Source: a bacterium
GTDB taxonomy: Bacteria; Patescibacteriota; Patescibacteriia; UBA9570
NCBI GenBank assembly: GCA_030698395.1
Contig: JAUYKW010000018.1
Coordinates: 1-44,725 of the forward strand
Reading direction: 5' to 3'
Length of the DNA: 44,725 nt
Numbering within the stretch: position 1 is the first letter of the stretch; each line of letters begins with the position of its first letter. Below the pieces are notes generated by a model. The model saw only the letters and a program-made list of their open reading frames with translations, was not told the DNA's origin and searched no databases. Below, one piece after another: positions 16,907 through 25,835 of the stretch. A program made the position numbers and the translations under genes.

Positions 16907-18168
16907 CTATTCTACAATTTCCAGGAACAAACTGTGAGTACGAAACAAGACGCTCAATTAATAATGCGGGGCTAATTGGAGAATTTGTGCGTTGGAACGA
17001 AAGAGAGAAACTTGCTGCTTATGATGCTTATGTATTACCCGGCGGATTTTCATACCAAGATAGAAGTAGAGCAGGAATCATTGCAACTCAGGATCCAGTG
17101 ATGAAGATTATAAAGGAGCAAGCTAATTTAGGTAAGCCAGTGATTGGGATATGTAATGGTTGTCAGATTTTAATTGAATCCGGATTGGTTCCTGGAATTA
17201 ATAATAATTCTTTAGCTGGAGCTGTAGCTATGAATACGCGAGTTAAGGATGGTGAAATTATTGGCACAGGATTTTATCATGATACTGTCCATATCAAAAA
17301 TGTAGCACCAGCAAATCGAAGTGCGATTACCATGAATATGGATGAAGGAACTATTATTCCAGCATCAGTTGCTAATGCAGAAGGAAGATTTATTTTTCAG
17401 GGTGATCTTTTGATGAAACTAGAGAATAATAATCAAATCATTCTTAAATATTGTACAGATGATGGAATGGTTTTAAATGAATTTCCTACAAATCCAAATG
17501 GAGCATTATGGGGTATCGCTGGCGTGTGTAATAAAAGAGGGAATGTAGTGGCTTACATGCCACATCCTGAACGAATGGATACTGGAGTACCAATATTTGC
17601 CTCATTGCTTTCGTATTTAGAAAGACCACCTGTATATAGCGAGTATAAAGTGGATTGGCAACCACCAGCAAGTAAGGTTGATGTGTATGCATCTCCTAAG
17701 GAATGTATTCAAATGTATGTTGATTTAATCATTACCGATAACGAAGCTAAATCTGTTGAACTAGCCTTGCACCAGCAAGGATATAAAGTAAAAGTTTCAC
17801 GTAAAGTACATTGGGAAATTTGGCATTCAAATAATCAAGATTCAAAAGATGAATTTGTAACGAAGCTAGTACAAAGTGGGGAGATTCTAAATACAAATAA
17901 AGAAAAATTTAGTTTAGAACATCAAAAGAAAGCTGGTACTGTTTCTTTTTTGGTGCGGTATGGAGATGATTATGAAGGTAAAGCAGTTACAAATACATTA
18001 AGAGATAGATTTGATATGCATGCTGTAGAAAATGTTCGCAAAGCAATAGTTTGGGAGCTTGAAATTGAAGCACTAGATGATAAAGTTAGAATGGATATTG
18101 CAACAAAAATATTACAAACGTATATTCTTTATAATCCTTATTCTCAAGAGTGTAAATTGATTAAATAA
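16894..18168 (+). CDS. purQ: FGAM synthase glutaminase fused to a tandem PurS region
   Basis: Residues 1-245 are PurQ, the glutamine amidotransferase of FGAM synthase: start [16 protein letters not shown], nucleophile Cys87 in GICNGCQ, and His224/Glu226 in MPHPERM. After a linker (about 245-262) there is an extra C-terminal part of about 160 residues. Residues 348-424 look like PurS: YEGKAVTNTLRDRF, AVENVRKAIVWELEIEA and the helix ending ILYNPYSQEC. Residues 273-345 look like a diverged first PurS repeat (NEAKSVELALHQQGYKVKVSRKVHWEI). PurS normally is a separate protein of about 80 aa that dimerises and bridges PurL and PurQ. No separate purS is seen in the cluster, so a PurQ-PurS-PurS fusion is the simplest reading. 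PurQ is certain; the PurS assignment rests on pattern by eye. Confidence 0.9.
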   Translation: MFRVAILQFPGTNCEYETRRSINNAGLIGEFVRWNEREKLAAYDAYVLPGGFSYQDRSRAGIIATQDPVMKIIKEQANLGKPVIGICNGCQILIESGLVPGINNNSLAGAVAMNTRVKDGEIIGTGFYHDTVHIKNVAPANRSAITMNMDEGTIIPASVANAEGRFIFQGDLLMKLENNNQIILKYCTDDGMVLNEFPTNPNGALWGIAGVCNKRGNVVAYMPHPERMDTGVPIFASLLSYLERPPVYSEYKVDWQPPASKVDVYASPKECIQMYVDLIITDNEAKSVELALHQQGYKVKVSRKVHWEIWHSNNQDSKDEFVTKLVQSGEILNTNKEKFSLEHQKKAGTVSFLVRYGDDYEGKAVTNTLRDRFDMHAVENVRKAIVWELEIEALDDKVRMDIATKILQTYILYNPYSQECKLIK

Positions 18169-18180
18169 TACTAAAAAATT

Positions 18181-19158
18181 ATGATCAACAAGGAAATTAT
18201 CGAAAAAAATCTAGAAAATTGCCTTATAGAAACTAATTTTGATCAATTGGGCAAAAAGTATAATGGTAAAGTTCGTGATACTTATGAGATGGATGGTAAG
18301 CTTGTATTAATCACAACAGATCGGCAATCAGCTTTTGATAGAGTACTTGCAGCTATTCCTTTTAAGGGCCAGGTTTTAAATCAGGTGTCTCAATTTTGGT
18401 TTGAGCAGACTAAAGACATCGTGCAAAATCATGTTTTGAGTATACCAGATCCGAATGTAACTATTGGTAAGAAGAGTGAAGTATTTCCAGTAGAATTTGT
18501 AATGCGGGGATACTTAACTGGTGTAACTAGTACAGCAGTTTGGACAGCTTACGAAAAAGGTGAGCGAGATTTTTGTGGAAATATTTTACCAGAAGGAATG
18601 GTGAAGAACCAAGCATTTGATAAACCAATTATTACACCAACTACTAAGAGTGACGAACATGATGAAAAAATTTCTCCGGAAGAAATTGTTCAGCGAGGTT
18701 TGATGTCACAAGAAGATTGGGATAAATGTGCAGACATTGCAATGCAATTATTTGTGCGTGGTCAGGAGATTGCCAAAAAGAATGGTATGATTTTAGTAGA
18801 TACCAAATATGAAATGGGCAAAGATAAAAATGGAGAAATCATTCTAGTTGATGAAATTCATACGCCTGATTCATCTCGTTATTGGGTAGCTGATTCATTT
18901 GAAGCAAAATTGGCAGCTGGCAAAGAACCAGATAACATCGATAAAGAATTTTTAAGATTGTGGTTTACAGAAAATTGTGATCCTTATAATGATGAAACTT
19001 TACCAGAAGCTCCGAAAGAATTAGTTGTAGAATTATCCGCAAGATATATTCAATTATACGAAGCTATTACCGGCCAAGAGTTTCAATATCCAGATATTTC
19101 TAAGCCAGTGATTGATAGAATCACAGAAAATCTAAAACAGGAATTTCCGGAATTGTAA
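18181..19158 (+). CDS. purC: SAICAR synthetase
   Basis: It joins aspartate to CAIR (ATP-dependent), step 8 of the pathway by the usual bacterial count. At 325 aa it is closer in size to the longer yeast-type enzymes than to the roughly 240-aa E. coli form. Motifs visible are GKVRDTYEM, TTDRQSAFDR, VEFVMRGYLTG, the aspartate/CAIR-binding TPTTKSDEHDEKIS and LVDEIHTPDSSRYW. A C-terminal extension (about residues 235-325) carries DKEFLRLWFTENCDP, as in long forms. The start follows the purQS stop codon after 12 bases. No SD is present. Confidence 0.95.
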   Translation: MINKEIIEKNLENCLIETNFDQLGKKYNGKVRDTYEMDGKLVLITTDRQSAFDRVLAAIPFKGQVLNQVSQFWFEQTKDIVQNHVLSIPDPNVTIGKKSEVFPVEFVMRGYLTGVTSTAVWTAYEKGERDFCGNILPEGMVKNQAFDKPIITPTTKSDEHDEKISPEEIVQRGLMSQEDWDKCADIAMQLFVRGQEIAKKNGMILVDTKYEMGKDKNGEIILVDEIHTPDSSRYWVADSFEAKLAAGKEPDNIDKEFLRLWFTENCDPYNDETLPEAPKELVVELSARYIQLYEAITGQEFQYPDISKPVIDRITENLKQEFPEL

Positions 19159-19224
19159 AAAAACACTAGTATAAATTAAGTGTACAATCAGTATATAAAC
19201 TCAATGTCCTTAGGCTTTTTTAAC

Positions 19225-19260
19225 TTGACTTTTAGGTGTTCTTTTGCTAAAATAATAATC
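19225..19260 (+). promoter_or_regulatory. Promoter upstream of the unknown gene at 19289
   Basis: -35 TTGACT (19225-19230), an exact 17-base spacer, and -10 TAAAAT (19248-19253) with TG at the extended position. The start is expected at about 19260, giving a leader of about 29 bases, longer than for most genes here. It marks a new transcription unit in the middle of the purine cluster. Confidence 0.7.
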
Positions 19261-19288
19261 TAATATTGATAATACTTTTATTAAATAT

Positions 19289-20449
19289 ATGGAAGGATCA
19301 CAAGAATTATCCAAAAGAGCAGATGAAGAATGGTCATCGGCTGATCAAGAGCGTAGAGTTAGACGAATCTTAGATGATGGTGGAGTATCTTTAGATTATA
19401 ATGATAATGAAGTGGCTGTTATGTTTGGACCTGATGTCGTAGGAAAACAAGATACTGTTAAAACCAAGCGAGGGGAACATTTAAGAGGTGGTATGAGGCT
19501 GACTGAAAATTCAGGAAAAATTAAAATTGAAGAATCATCAAATAAAGATCTTAATCAACAAGTATTTAATTTAGATTTGAGTGATGCGCCAGCAGAACTA
19601 CGAGAAGCAGTGATTGCGAGATTTGAATTTTTAAGAAATGATGTTGAGCAGTTTATTGGTGAAAATCCTACACAGGAACAAATTGATGCTTTGCCTCAAG
19701 AGCTACAAATGAGATATCAACAATTTTTACATTTACAACCAATTGTAGAAGCGATTGATAATTCAATCAGACGACGCGAAGCTGAGAGATTAGTAGAAGA
19801 GGCACCAACCGAACCAACTGAAAAGTTTCATGAATCAACTGAAGGATTTCGTGAACCAAGACAAAGTAGACCGCCAGTAGAAACAGGTACAGAAAATGTA
19901 GTTGTTCTCTATGAAGCGTTGCAAGCAAAACAAAAAGCTGGTGAAAAATTAAGCGCAGCTGAGCAACAGCAAATGCGGCAACTTCGTCCTGGCTATTTAT
20001 TGGCTGTTGGTAGTGAGGCAAAAGCTGGTCAAGCTGCTAGATGGGAGAGATCAGGAGAATTATATGGAATAATCCCTAGAGAGGCTTCCAAGGTAGTTGA
20101 TAAGCCAGGAGGATTTTTAGTGCCTTCTAGTGAGACAGGAAAAAGAAAAAGAGCTGGGGTAATATCAGTTGAGCCGGTTTTTGGTGATACTGATAATCCA
20201 AGCGAACAAACGGGTTGGCAAGTTACTGAAGCTGTAAATACGAACATTGCATCAGTTGGACAAGAATTGAGTTTTGGGTTAACTGGTGAGAATGAGAGAG
20301 ATGTTTTACGAGCCGTAATGCAGTATGATCAATATGCAACAAAGCTAGCTGATTCAGGAGTTTCAGCTGGAAAATATATAACAATGATTGCAGAAGCAAA
20401 TCGTTCTAGAGCGAAAGCAGGTCGTAGAAAACGTCGTGGGAAAGAATAA
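19289..20449 (+). CDS. Conserved-looking soluble protein of unknown function
   Basis: The 386-aa product has no cysteine, no signal peptide and no membrane segment. Its N-terminal third is acidic (SKRADEEWSSADQERRVRR; a region rich in Asp and Glu). Residues 95-165 look helical (PAELREAVIARFEFLRNDVEQF). A Glu/Pro/Thr-rich linker spans about 170-200. A more ordered-looking part (about 205-330) includes LLAVGSEAKAGQAARWERSGELYGIIPRE and VFGDTDNPSEQTGWQVTEA. The tail is strongly basic (RSRAKAGRRKRRGKE), suggesting contact with nucleic acid or a membrane surface. I do not recognise a family. It has its own promoter and separates purC from purE, so it need not be a purine gene. Codon use and A+T content match the host. 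Confidence 0.7.
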   Translation: MEGSQELSKRADEEWSSADQERRVRRILDDGGVSLDYNDNEVAVMFGPDVVGKQDTVKTKRGEHLRGGMRLTENSGKIKIEESSNKDLNQQVFNLDLSDAPAELREAVIARFEFLRNDVEQFIGENPTQEQIDALPQELQMRYQQFLHLQPIVEAIDNSIRRREAERLVEEAPTEPTEKFHESTEGFREPRQSRPPVETGTENVVVLYEALQAKQKAGEKLSAAEQQQMRQLRPGYLLAVGSEAKAGQAARWERSGELYGIIPREASKVVDKPGGFLVPSSETGKRKRAGVISVEPVFGDTDNPSEQTGWQVTEAVNTNIASVGQELSFGLTGENERDVLRAVMQYDQYATKLADSGVSAGKYITMIAEANRSRAKAGRRKRRGKE

Positions 20450-20467
20450 TTTTATAGCTAAATAAAC

Positions 20468-20866
20468 ATGAATAAAGTAGTAATCATTTCCGGATCAACG
20501 TCCGATAAAGAGTTTGTAGAAAAAATACAAACAAAGTTAGATGAGCTTAATATCCAACATGAATGGGAGGCCTGTTCTGCGCATAAGGAGACAGAACGTT
20601 TATTAGGATTAATTAAAGCTTGGGAAGCATCAGAAGATAACATCGTTTATATTACAGTTGCTGGCAGGTCTAATGCTTTATCCGGAGTAGTTGCCTGCAA
20701 TACTAAACAACCAGTCTTTGCAGTGCCACCGTTCAGTGATAAGGACGACTTTATGGTTAATATCAATTCTACATTACAAATGCCTTCTAACACTCCTGTT
20801 ATGACGGTTTTGGATCCTGGGAATGCTGCTCAGGCCGTACAAAGGATTTTTGATTTAATCGGATAG
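20468..20866 (+). CDS. purE: Class II AIR carboxylase (PurE, CO2-dependent)
   Basis: It carboxylates AIR to CAIR. The 132-aa protein has the PurE start VVIISGSTSDKEF and the SAHKETERL loop. In place of the class I motif GAAHLPGM it has ITVAGRSNALSGVVA and VFAVPPFSDKDDF, followed by LQMPSNTPVMTVLDPGNAA. This matches the class II enzymes (animal AIRC and Treponema PurE), which use CO2 directly and need no PurK. No purK is present in the window, which fits. The protein is short at the C-terminus relative to the Treponema enzyme as I remember it. The start has no SD; the gene is 18 bases after the unknown gene. Confidence 0.92.
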   Translation: MNKVVIISGSTSDKEFVEKIQTKLDELNIQHEWEACSAHKETERLLGLIKAWEASEDNIVYITVAGRSNALSGVVACNTKQPVFAVPPFSDKDDFMVNINSTLQMPSNTPVMTVLDPGNAAQAVQRIFDLIG

Positions 20867-20894
20867 ACATAAAAAAATCTATAAAAAAGGCATG

Positions 20895-20913
20895 GGAGAC
20901 CGGGTCTTTTTTT
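20895..20913 (+). terminator. Weak possible terminator after purE
   Basis: GAGAC-CGG-GTCTT forms a short stem extended by G-U pairs, directly followed by a run of T (TTTTTTTG). It lies about 30 bases after the purE stop codon and before the purB promoter. The stem is weak, so this is tentative. Confidence 0.35.
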
Positions 20914-20948
20914 GTAGTTTATTCACATGAAATTGGTAATTTTTAGAT

Positions 20949-20983
20949 TTGATTTTAAAAAAAATCGTGTTATACTATAGCCT
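20949..20983 (+). promoter_or_regulatory. purB promoter
   Basis: -35 TTGATT (20949-20954), a 16-base spacer, and extended -10 TGTTATACT (20968-20976). The start is expected at about 20983, only about 4 bases before the purB ATG at 20987. Confidence 0.7.
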
Positions 20984-20986
20984 CAA

Positions 20987-22354
20987 ATGAGCAATGAAAT
21001 TCACCCATTACAAGCAATTTCTCCAGTCGATGGTCGCTATCGTGCGGAATTGGCAGAATTAGCAGAATATTTTTCTGAACAAGCATTAATGCGCTATCGA
21101 ATTAAGATAGAAGCTTTATATTTTATTGCGCTTTCTGATGAGCCGAAGATTAAGCAAGTTCGTAGATTCACTAAAGCTGAGCGAGTAAAGATTCATAGCT
21201 TATACGAAAATTTTTCATTAAAAAATGCTGAACGAGTAAAGGAGATCGAGAAAACTACTAATCATGATGTTAAGTCTGTAGAGTATTATATTAAAGAAAA
21301 ATTGCAGCGTACTAGTTTGAAATCAGTTTTAGAGTTTGTTCATTTTGGACTAACCAGCGAAGACATAAATAACATTGCATTTACTTCTATGTTGCGGGAT
21401 TCTGTTTTGGATGTTTATGTTCCAGAAGTTAAGAGTTTAGTTAATAATTTGCAGCGCCATGCTCGTCGCTACAAAAAATTATCAATGCTAAGCCTTACCC
21501 ATGGTCAACCAGCTACACCAACGACCCTGGGTAAGGAGTATGCGGTGGTATTACATCGGTTAAAGCAACAACTAGTTAGTTTGCAAGATATAAAATATAA
21601 CGGTAAGTTTGGTGGTGCTACTGGTAATTGGGCAGCGCAATATGTAGCTTATCCGCAAGTGAACTGGATGGCTTTTGCTAAGAAATTTATTACATCTTTA
21701 GGGCTAGAACCAAATTTAACTACAACTCAAATTGAGCCACATGATAAAATCGCAGAGGCATACCATGCAGTAGCGAGAATTAATACTATTATTAAAGATT
21801 TTGATCAGGACATGTGGCACTACATTTCTCGTGGTATTTTCATTCAGCAAAATAAAGCAGGCGAAGTTGGATCTTCTGCTATGCCACACAAGATTAATCC
21901 AATTTATTTTGAAAATAGTGAGGGTAACGTTGGATTGGCTAATGCTTTGTTAATTCATTTAGCAGATAAACTTCCTATTTCTAGAATGCAAAGAGATTTA
22001 ACAGATAGTACAGTTTTGCGAAATCAAGGTGTAGTAATTGCTCATTCTGTATTGGCTGTAAGAAATATTGCAAAGGCATTACAGCGGGTACATCCTAATA
22101 ATGAGCAAATGAAAACAGAATTGAATAATCATTGGGAAGTGCTAGCAGAGCCAATTCAAACAGTGATGCGTAGATTGGGAAAAAATACACCTTATGAACA
22201 ATTAAAAAAACTTACTCGTGGTCAGCAGTTGAATAAAGAAACTCTACATGCATTTATTGATGGTTTAGATATTCCCGTTCAAGAAAAAACAAAATTAAAA
22301 GAACTAACCCCAGCCAATTACATCGGCCTATCTGAAAAGATAGCAATTTTATAG
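20987..22354 (+). CDS. purB: Adenylosuccinate lyase
   Basis: It splits SAICAR to AICAR and adenylosuccinate to AMP, releasing fumarate each time. The 455-aa protein has the E. coli-type N-terminus (LQAISPVDGRYRAELAELAEYFSE), the TNHDVKSVEYYIKE segment, VHFGLTSEDINNIAFT, the catalytic-His region LSLTHGQPATPTTLGKE, and the signature GSSAMPHKINPIYFENSEGN. It has its own promoter with an almost leaderless start, and purF follows after 28 bases. The fumarate it makes is the likely substrate of the fumarase and malic enzyme encoded upstream. Confidence 0.97.
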   Translation: MSNEIHPLQAISPVDGRYRAELAELAEYFSEQALMRYRIKIEALYFIALSDEPKIKQVRRFTKAERVKIHSLYENFSLKNAERVKEIEKTTNHDVKSVEYYIKEKLQRTSLKSVLEFVHFGLTSEDINNIAFTSMLRDSVLDVYVPEVKSLVNNLQRHARRYKKLSMLSLTHGQPATPTTLGKEYAVVLHRLKQQLVSLQDIKYNGKFGGATGNWAAQYVAYPQVNWMAFAKKFITSLGLEPNLTTTQIEPHDKIAEAYHAVARINTIIKDFDQDMWHYISRGIFIQQNKAGEVGSSAMPHKINPIYFENSEGNVGLANALLIHLADKLPISRMQRDLTDSTVLRNQGVVIAHSVLAVRNIAKALQRVHPNNEQMKTELNNHWEVLAEPIQTVMRRLGKNTPYEQLKKLTRGQQLNKETLHAFIDGLDIPVQEKTKLKELTPANYIGLSEKIAIL

Positions 22355-22382
22355 AAATTTAATAATCTAAACTAATTATACA

Positions 22383-23858
22383 ATGTGCGGAATATTTAGC
22401 GTTTATGGGAAAGATAACAGAAACGTAGCTTCCGATGTATATGATGGTTTGATTTCTTTACAGCATCGAGGACACGATGCTTGTGGAATGGTTACACATA
22501 ATCATCAAGGTTTTCATTTAGAGAAGGGTCTTGGATTTGTCCGGGATGTTTTTCCGGCCCATAAATTAGTGCAGCTGACCGGTAATATGGGTATTGGCCA
22601 TGTTCGGTATTCAACTGTTGGTAGTGGTGGTGCAAAAGATGCTCAACCTTTTTATGTTCATGCACCTTATGGGATAACCATGGCACATAATGGTAATTTA
22701 TCTAACTATAAAGAATTAAGGAAAGAATTATTACAGGATGATTTATGGCAGGTAAATTCAGGTTGCGATGTTGAAGTAATTCTAGCTGTGTTTGCAGAAG
22801 AATTAATGAAGCAAGCAAACGGTAAGAATAAAAAAAGTATTCAACAGCAAGTATTTAATGCCGTGCAAAGGGTATTCAAGCGTTGCAAAGGTGCTTATTC
22901 GGTTATTGGAATCATAGCTGGTAAGGGTATGTTTGCTTTTCGAGATCCACATGGTATTAGGCCGCTAATTTTTGGTAAAAGGGGCAGTGGAAAAAATATT
23001 GAATATATGTTTGCATCAGAATCTACTATGTTTAACATGATGGAGGTTGATTATATTAAGGATGTAGGTGCTGGTGAATGTATTTTTATCGATACGAAGC
23101 GTAAGGTTCATACTAAGCAAGTGGCTGAGCCAAAATTGAGACCATGTATTTTTGAATATGTATATTTTTCTCGCCCAGATTCTTTAGAAAATAATATCTC
23201 TGTTTATAAAGCTAGGTTACGAATGGGACAGGCTTTAGCTAAAAGATTAAAACCGCTACAAAAAGAATTGAAGATAGATGTCGTAATTCCAGCACCTTCA
23301 ACGTCCAACACTGCAGCCTTGGCTTTGGCACATGATCTAGGAGTAAAATATCGCGAGGGATTAGTAAAGAATCATTTTATTGGTAGAACATTTATTATGC
23401 CTGGTCAGGCGGAAAGGATTAAATCTGTAAAGAGAAAGTTAAATCCTCAACCGTTAGAGATAAAAAGAAAGAATGTATTGCTAGTTGACGATAGTATCGT
23501 TCGTGGAACTACTGGAAAAGAAATTGTCCAAATGTTAAAAGATGCTGGAGCTAGAAAAGTATATTTTGTATCTGCATCTCCACCAGTAGTGAGCCCTTGC
23601 TTATACGGAGTAGATATTCCTACTCGCAAGGAATTAATTGCATCTTCCAAAGATACTGAAGCTATTAAAAAATATATGGGTGTAGATTTCTTGATGTATC
23701 AAACTTTACCTGATTTGGTAAAAGCTGTTGGTACAGATAAGGCATTATCAAAAAAATTCTGCACAGGTTGTTTTTCCAAGGAATATCCAACCAAAGATAT
23801 TACTGAGTCTGTAATTAGAGCTAATGAACAAATGAGATTACAAGATAAAGCTTGTTAG
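22383..23858 (+). CDS. purF: Glutamine PRPP amidotransferase
   Basis: It catalyses the first committed step, PRPP plus glutamine to phosphoribosylamine. The 491-aa protein begins MCGIFSVYG, so Cys2 is the Ntn nucleophile exposed simply by removal of Met; there is no propeptide. LISLQHRGHDACG, GHVRYSTVG and FRDPHGIRPL follow. The PRTase domain has the PRPP loop VLLVDDSIVRGTTGKE. Four cysteines (RPCIFEY, VSPCLYG, FCTGCF) could hold a 4Fe-4S cluster of the B. subtilis type, in which oxygen sensitivity controls stability. The start follows purB closely; purD begins 1 base after the stop codon. Confidence 0.96.
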   Translation: MCGIFSVYGKDNRNVASDVYDGLISLQHRGHDACGMVTHNHQGFHLEKGLGFVRDVFPAHKLVQLTGNMGIGHVRYSTVGSGGAKDAQPFYVHAPYGITMAHNGNLSNYKELRKELLQDDLWQVNSGCDVEVILAVFAEELMKQANGKNKKSIQQQVFNAVQRVFKRCKGAYSVIGIIAGKGMFAFRDPHGIRPLIFGKRGSGKNIEYMFASESTMFNMMEVDYIKDVGAGECIFIDTKRKVHTKQVAEPKLRPCIFEYVYFSRPDSLENNISVYKARLRMGQALAKRLKPLQKELKIDVVIPAPSTSNTAALALAHDLGVKYREGLVKNHFIGRTFIMPGQAERIKSVKRKLNPQPLEIKRKNVLLVDDSIVRGTTGKEIVQMLKDAGARKVYFVSASPPVVSPCLYGVDIPTRKELIASSKDTEAIKKYMGVDFLMYQTLPDLVKAVGTDKALSKKFCTGCFSKEYPTKDITESVIRANEQMRLQDKAC

Positions 23859-23859
23859 T

Positions 23860-25179
23860 ATGAATATCTTAGTACTGGGTAGTGGCGCTAGGGAGCATGT
23901 AATAACTTGGAAACTTGCACAAAATAAAAGTGCTCAATTATATAACTTTGGCCCCACTTCAAATCCAGGTATTGCAGAACTGGTAAAGGAAGTAGAATTA
24001 GGAGATGTTACCGATGTAGCAGCGGTTGTTGATTGGGCAAAACAGAAAAAAATTGATGTTGTTTGGGTGGGTCCTGAAGCACCGTTGGCTGTAGGTATTG
24101 TAGATGCATTGGAAGGCATGGGTGTGTCTTGTATTGGACCAACTCAAAAATTAGCTGAGTTAGAATCATCTAAATCATTTACTCGTAATTTAGTAGAAAA
24201 ATATAATATTAATGCTTCGCCAATTTTTCGTACTTTTACATCAGATATCGAAATTGAGGATTTTATTAAATCTTTAGATGGTAATGTTGTAATAAAACCA
24301 GATGGTCTTACTGGTGGTAAAGGCGTAAAAGTAATGGGAGATCATTTTCAGACTGCGGACGAGGCATTACAGTATTGTAAAGATTTGTTTGCAGCTGGAG
24401 ATATGAAAGTTTTAGTAGAAGAAAAATTAATCGGTCAGGAATTTTCTTTAATGAGTTTTACTGATGGAAAACACATAGTACACATGCCCGTTGTGCAGGA
24501 TCATAAACGAGCATATGTTAATGATGAGGGACCTAATACAGGTGGTATGGGTTCATATACAGACGCTGATCACTCATTGCCATTCTTAAATAATAATGAT
24601 GTAAAACAAGCTGAACAAATAAACGAAGCTGTACTAGAGGCATTAGAACAAGAATTTGAGCAGGCATATATAGGCATACTTTATGGTGGCTTTATTGCTG
24701 TACACGATGGCGTGCGGTTGATTGAGTACAACGTAAGATTTGGAGATCCTGAAGTCATGAACTTACTATCGTTATTAGAGACAGACTTAATTAGGATTAC
24801 AGATGCAATGGTAAATGGAACTTTGAATACTTTGAAAGTTGAATTTTCTCGGCGAGCATCGGTTTGTAAATATTTAGTTCCAGACGGATATCCAGTTGAT
24901 CCGATAAAAGATCAACCAATAGATGTAAGTGTTGTTGATACTAATAAGGTGAATTTATTTTTTGGTTCAGTTGATCAGAAAGATGGAGAATTAATAGAAA
25001 AAGGATCACGAACTGTGGCTGTAGTTGGAATTGCTGACACGTTACGTGAAGCTGAGCAGAAAGTTGAGACTGAAATAAAAAAAATAACTGGTCCATTATT
25101 TCATCGGGAGGATATTGGAACAAATGAGCTAATTCAGAAACGGATAGAATCGATGAATGAGTTACGACATGAACAATAA
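23860..25179 (+). CDS. purD: Phosphoribosylglycinamide (GAR) synthetase
   Basis: This ATP-grasp ligase adds glycine to phosphoribosylamine (step 2). The length of 439 aa is normal. It starts MNILVLGSGAREHVITWKLAQ, with WVGPEAPLAVGIVD, the ATP-grasp core VVIKPDGLTGGKGVKVM and the PNTGGMGSYTDADH loop. The Mg site is EYNVRFGDPEVMNLL. The C-terminal subdomain (YPVDPIKDQPIDV...TVAVVGIADTLREAEQKV) is complete. The 3' end overlaps the start of purN by 23 bases if the first ATG of purN is used. Confidence 0.96.
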   Translation: MNILVLGSGAREHVITWKLAQNKSAQLYNFGPTSNPGIAELVKEVELGDVTDVAAVVDWAKQKKIDVVWVGPEAPLAVGIVDALEGMGVSCIGPTQKLAELESSKSFTRNLVEKYNINASPIFRTFTSDIEIEDFIKSLDGNVVIKPDGLTGGKGVKVMGDHFQTADEALQYCKDLFAAGDMKVLVEEKLIGQEFSLMSFTDGKHIVHMPVVQDHKRAYVNDEGPNTGGMGSYTDADHSLPFLNNNDVKQAEQINEAVLEALEQEFEQAYIGILYGGFIAVHDGVRLIEYNVRFGDPEVMNLLSLLETDLIRITDAMVNGTLNTLKVEFSRRASVCKYLVPDGYPVDPIKDQPIDVSVVDTNKVNLFFGSVDQKDGELIEKGSRTVAVVGIADTLREAEQKVETEIKKITGPLFHREDIGTNELIQKRIESMNELRHEQ

Positions 25180-25762
25180 AAAACCAGTGCGCATTGCAGT
25201 GCTGGGATCTACTAGAGGAACAGACTTGGTTGCCCTGATAAATGCTCAGCAAGCAGGACAATTGAAAGGTGCAGAAATTGTAACGGTTATTTCAAATAAT
25301 CCAAAAGCATACATATTGGAGCGGGCTCAACAAGCCAATCTGGAAGCAGTAGCCATTCCATCAAAGGGTAAGAGTCGTTATGAATTTGAGATAGAATTAC
25401 TTCGGGTTCTACAAACCCGAAAGATAGATTTAATATTGTTAATTGGTTTTATGCGCATTTTAACGGAAACGATTATTAATGCGTATCCAAATAAAATCTT
25501 GAATATTCATCCATCATTATTGCCAAAATATTCTGGTGGCATGAATATGGATGTGCATGCTGAGGTTTTGAAAAATGGGGATGCTAAAACCGGATGCACT
25601 TTGCATTATGTAAGTGCCGAGGTAGATGCTGGTCCTATTTTGCTTCAAGAGGAAGTAGTGGTGTTACCGGATGATACTCCAGAAACACTAAAGGAGCGTG
25701 TGCAGATAGCAGAGCAAGTAGCCTTACTTAAGGGAATTGAACAATTTGTGAAGTCACAATAG
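25157..25762 (+). CDS. purN: GAR transformylase, folate-dependent
   Basis: It formylates GAR using 10-formyl-THF (step 3); FolD upstream supplies the cofactor. The 201-aa product has the N-terminal RIAVLGSTRGTDL (phosphate loop), LLIGFMRIL, the catalytic Asn-His in NIHPSLLPKYSGGMN, and the catalytic Asp in TLHYVSAEVDAGPILLQEEV. All three catalytic residues are thus present. Two ATGs, 25157 and 25169, could start it; both lie inside the end of purD. The first is listed, and the second would shorten the protein by 4 residues without touching the domain. Confidence 0.95.
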   Translation: MSYDMNNKKPVRIAVLGSTRGTDLVALINAQQAGQLKGAEIVTVISNNPKAYILERAQQANLEAVAIPSKGKSRYEFEIELLRVLQTRKIDLILLIGFMRILTETIINAYPNKILNIHPSLLPKYSGGMNMDVHAEVLKNGDAKTGCTLHYVSAEVDAGPILLQEEVVVLPDDTPETLKERVQIAEQVALLKGIEQFVKSQ

Positions 25763-25822
25763 AATTTAATTAATTTATCACGCCGAAAAGTATTAATTTA
25801 CAAAGTTTACCTCATTAAGTAA

Positions 25823-25835
25823 TATAATGAACGTA
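25823..25835 (+). promoter_or_regulatory. purH leaderless promoter
   Basis: A consensus -10 TATAAT (25823-25828) lies 6 bases before the purH ATG at 25835, so the expected first transcribed base is the A of the start codon. The -35 region is not clear. Confidence 0.65.
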
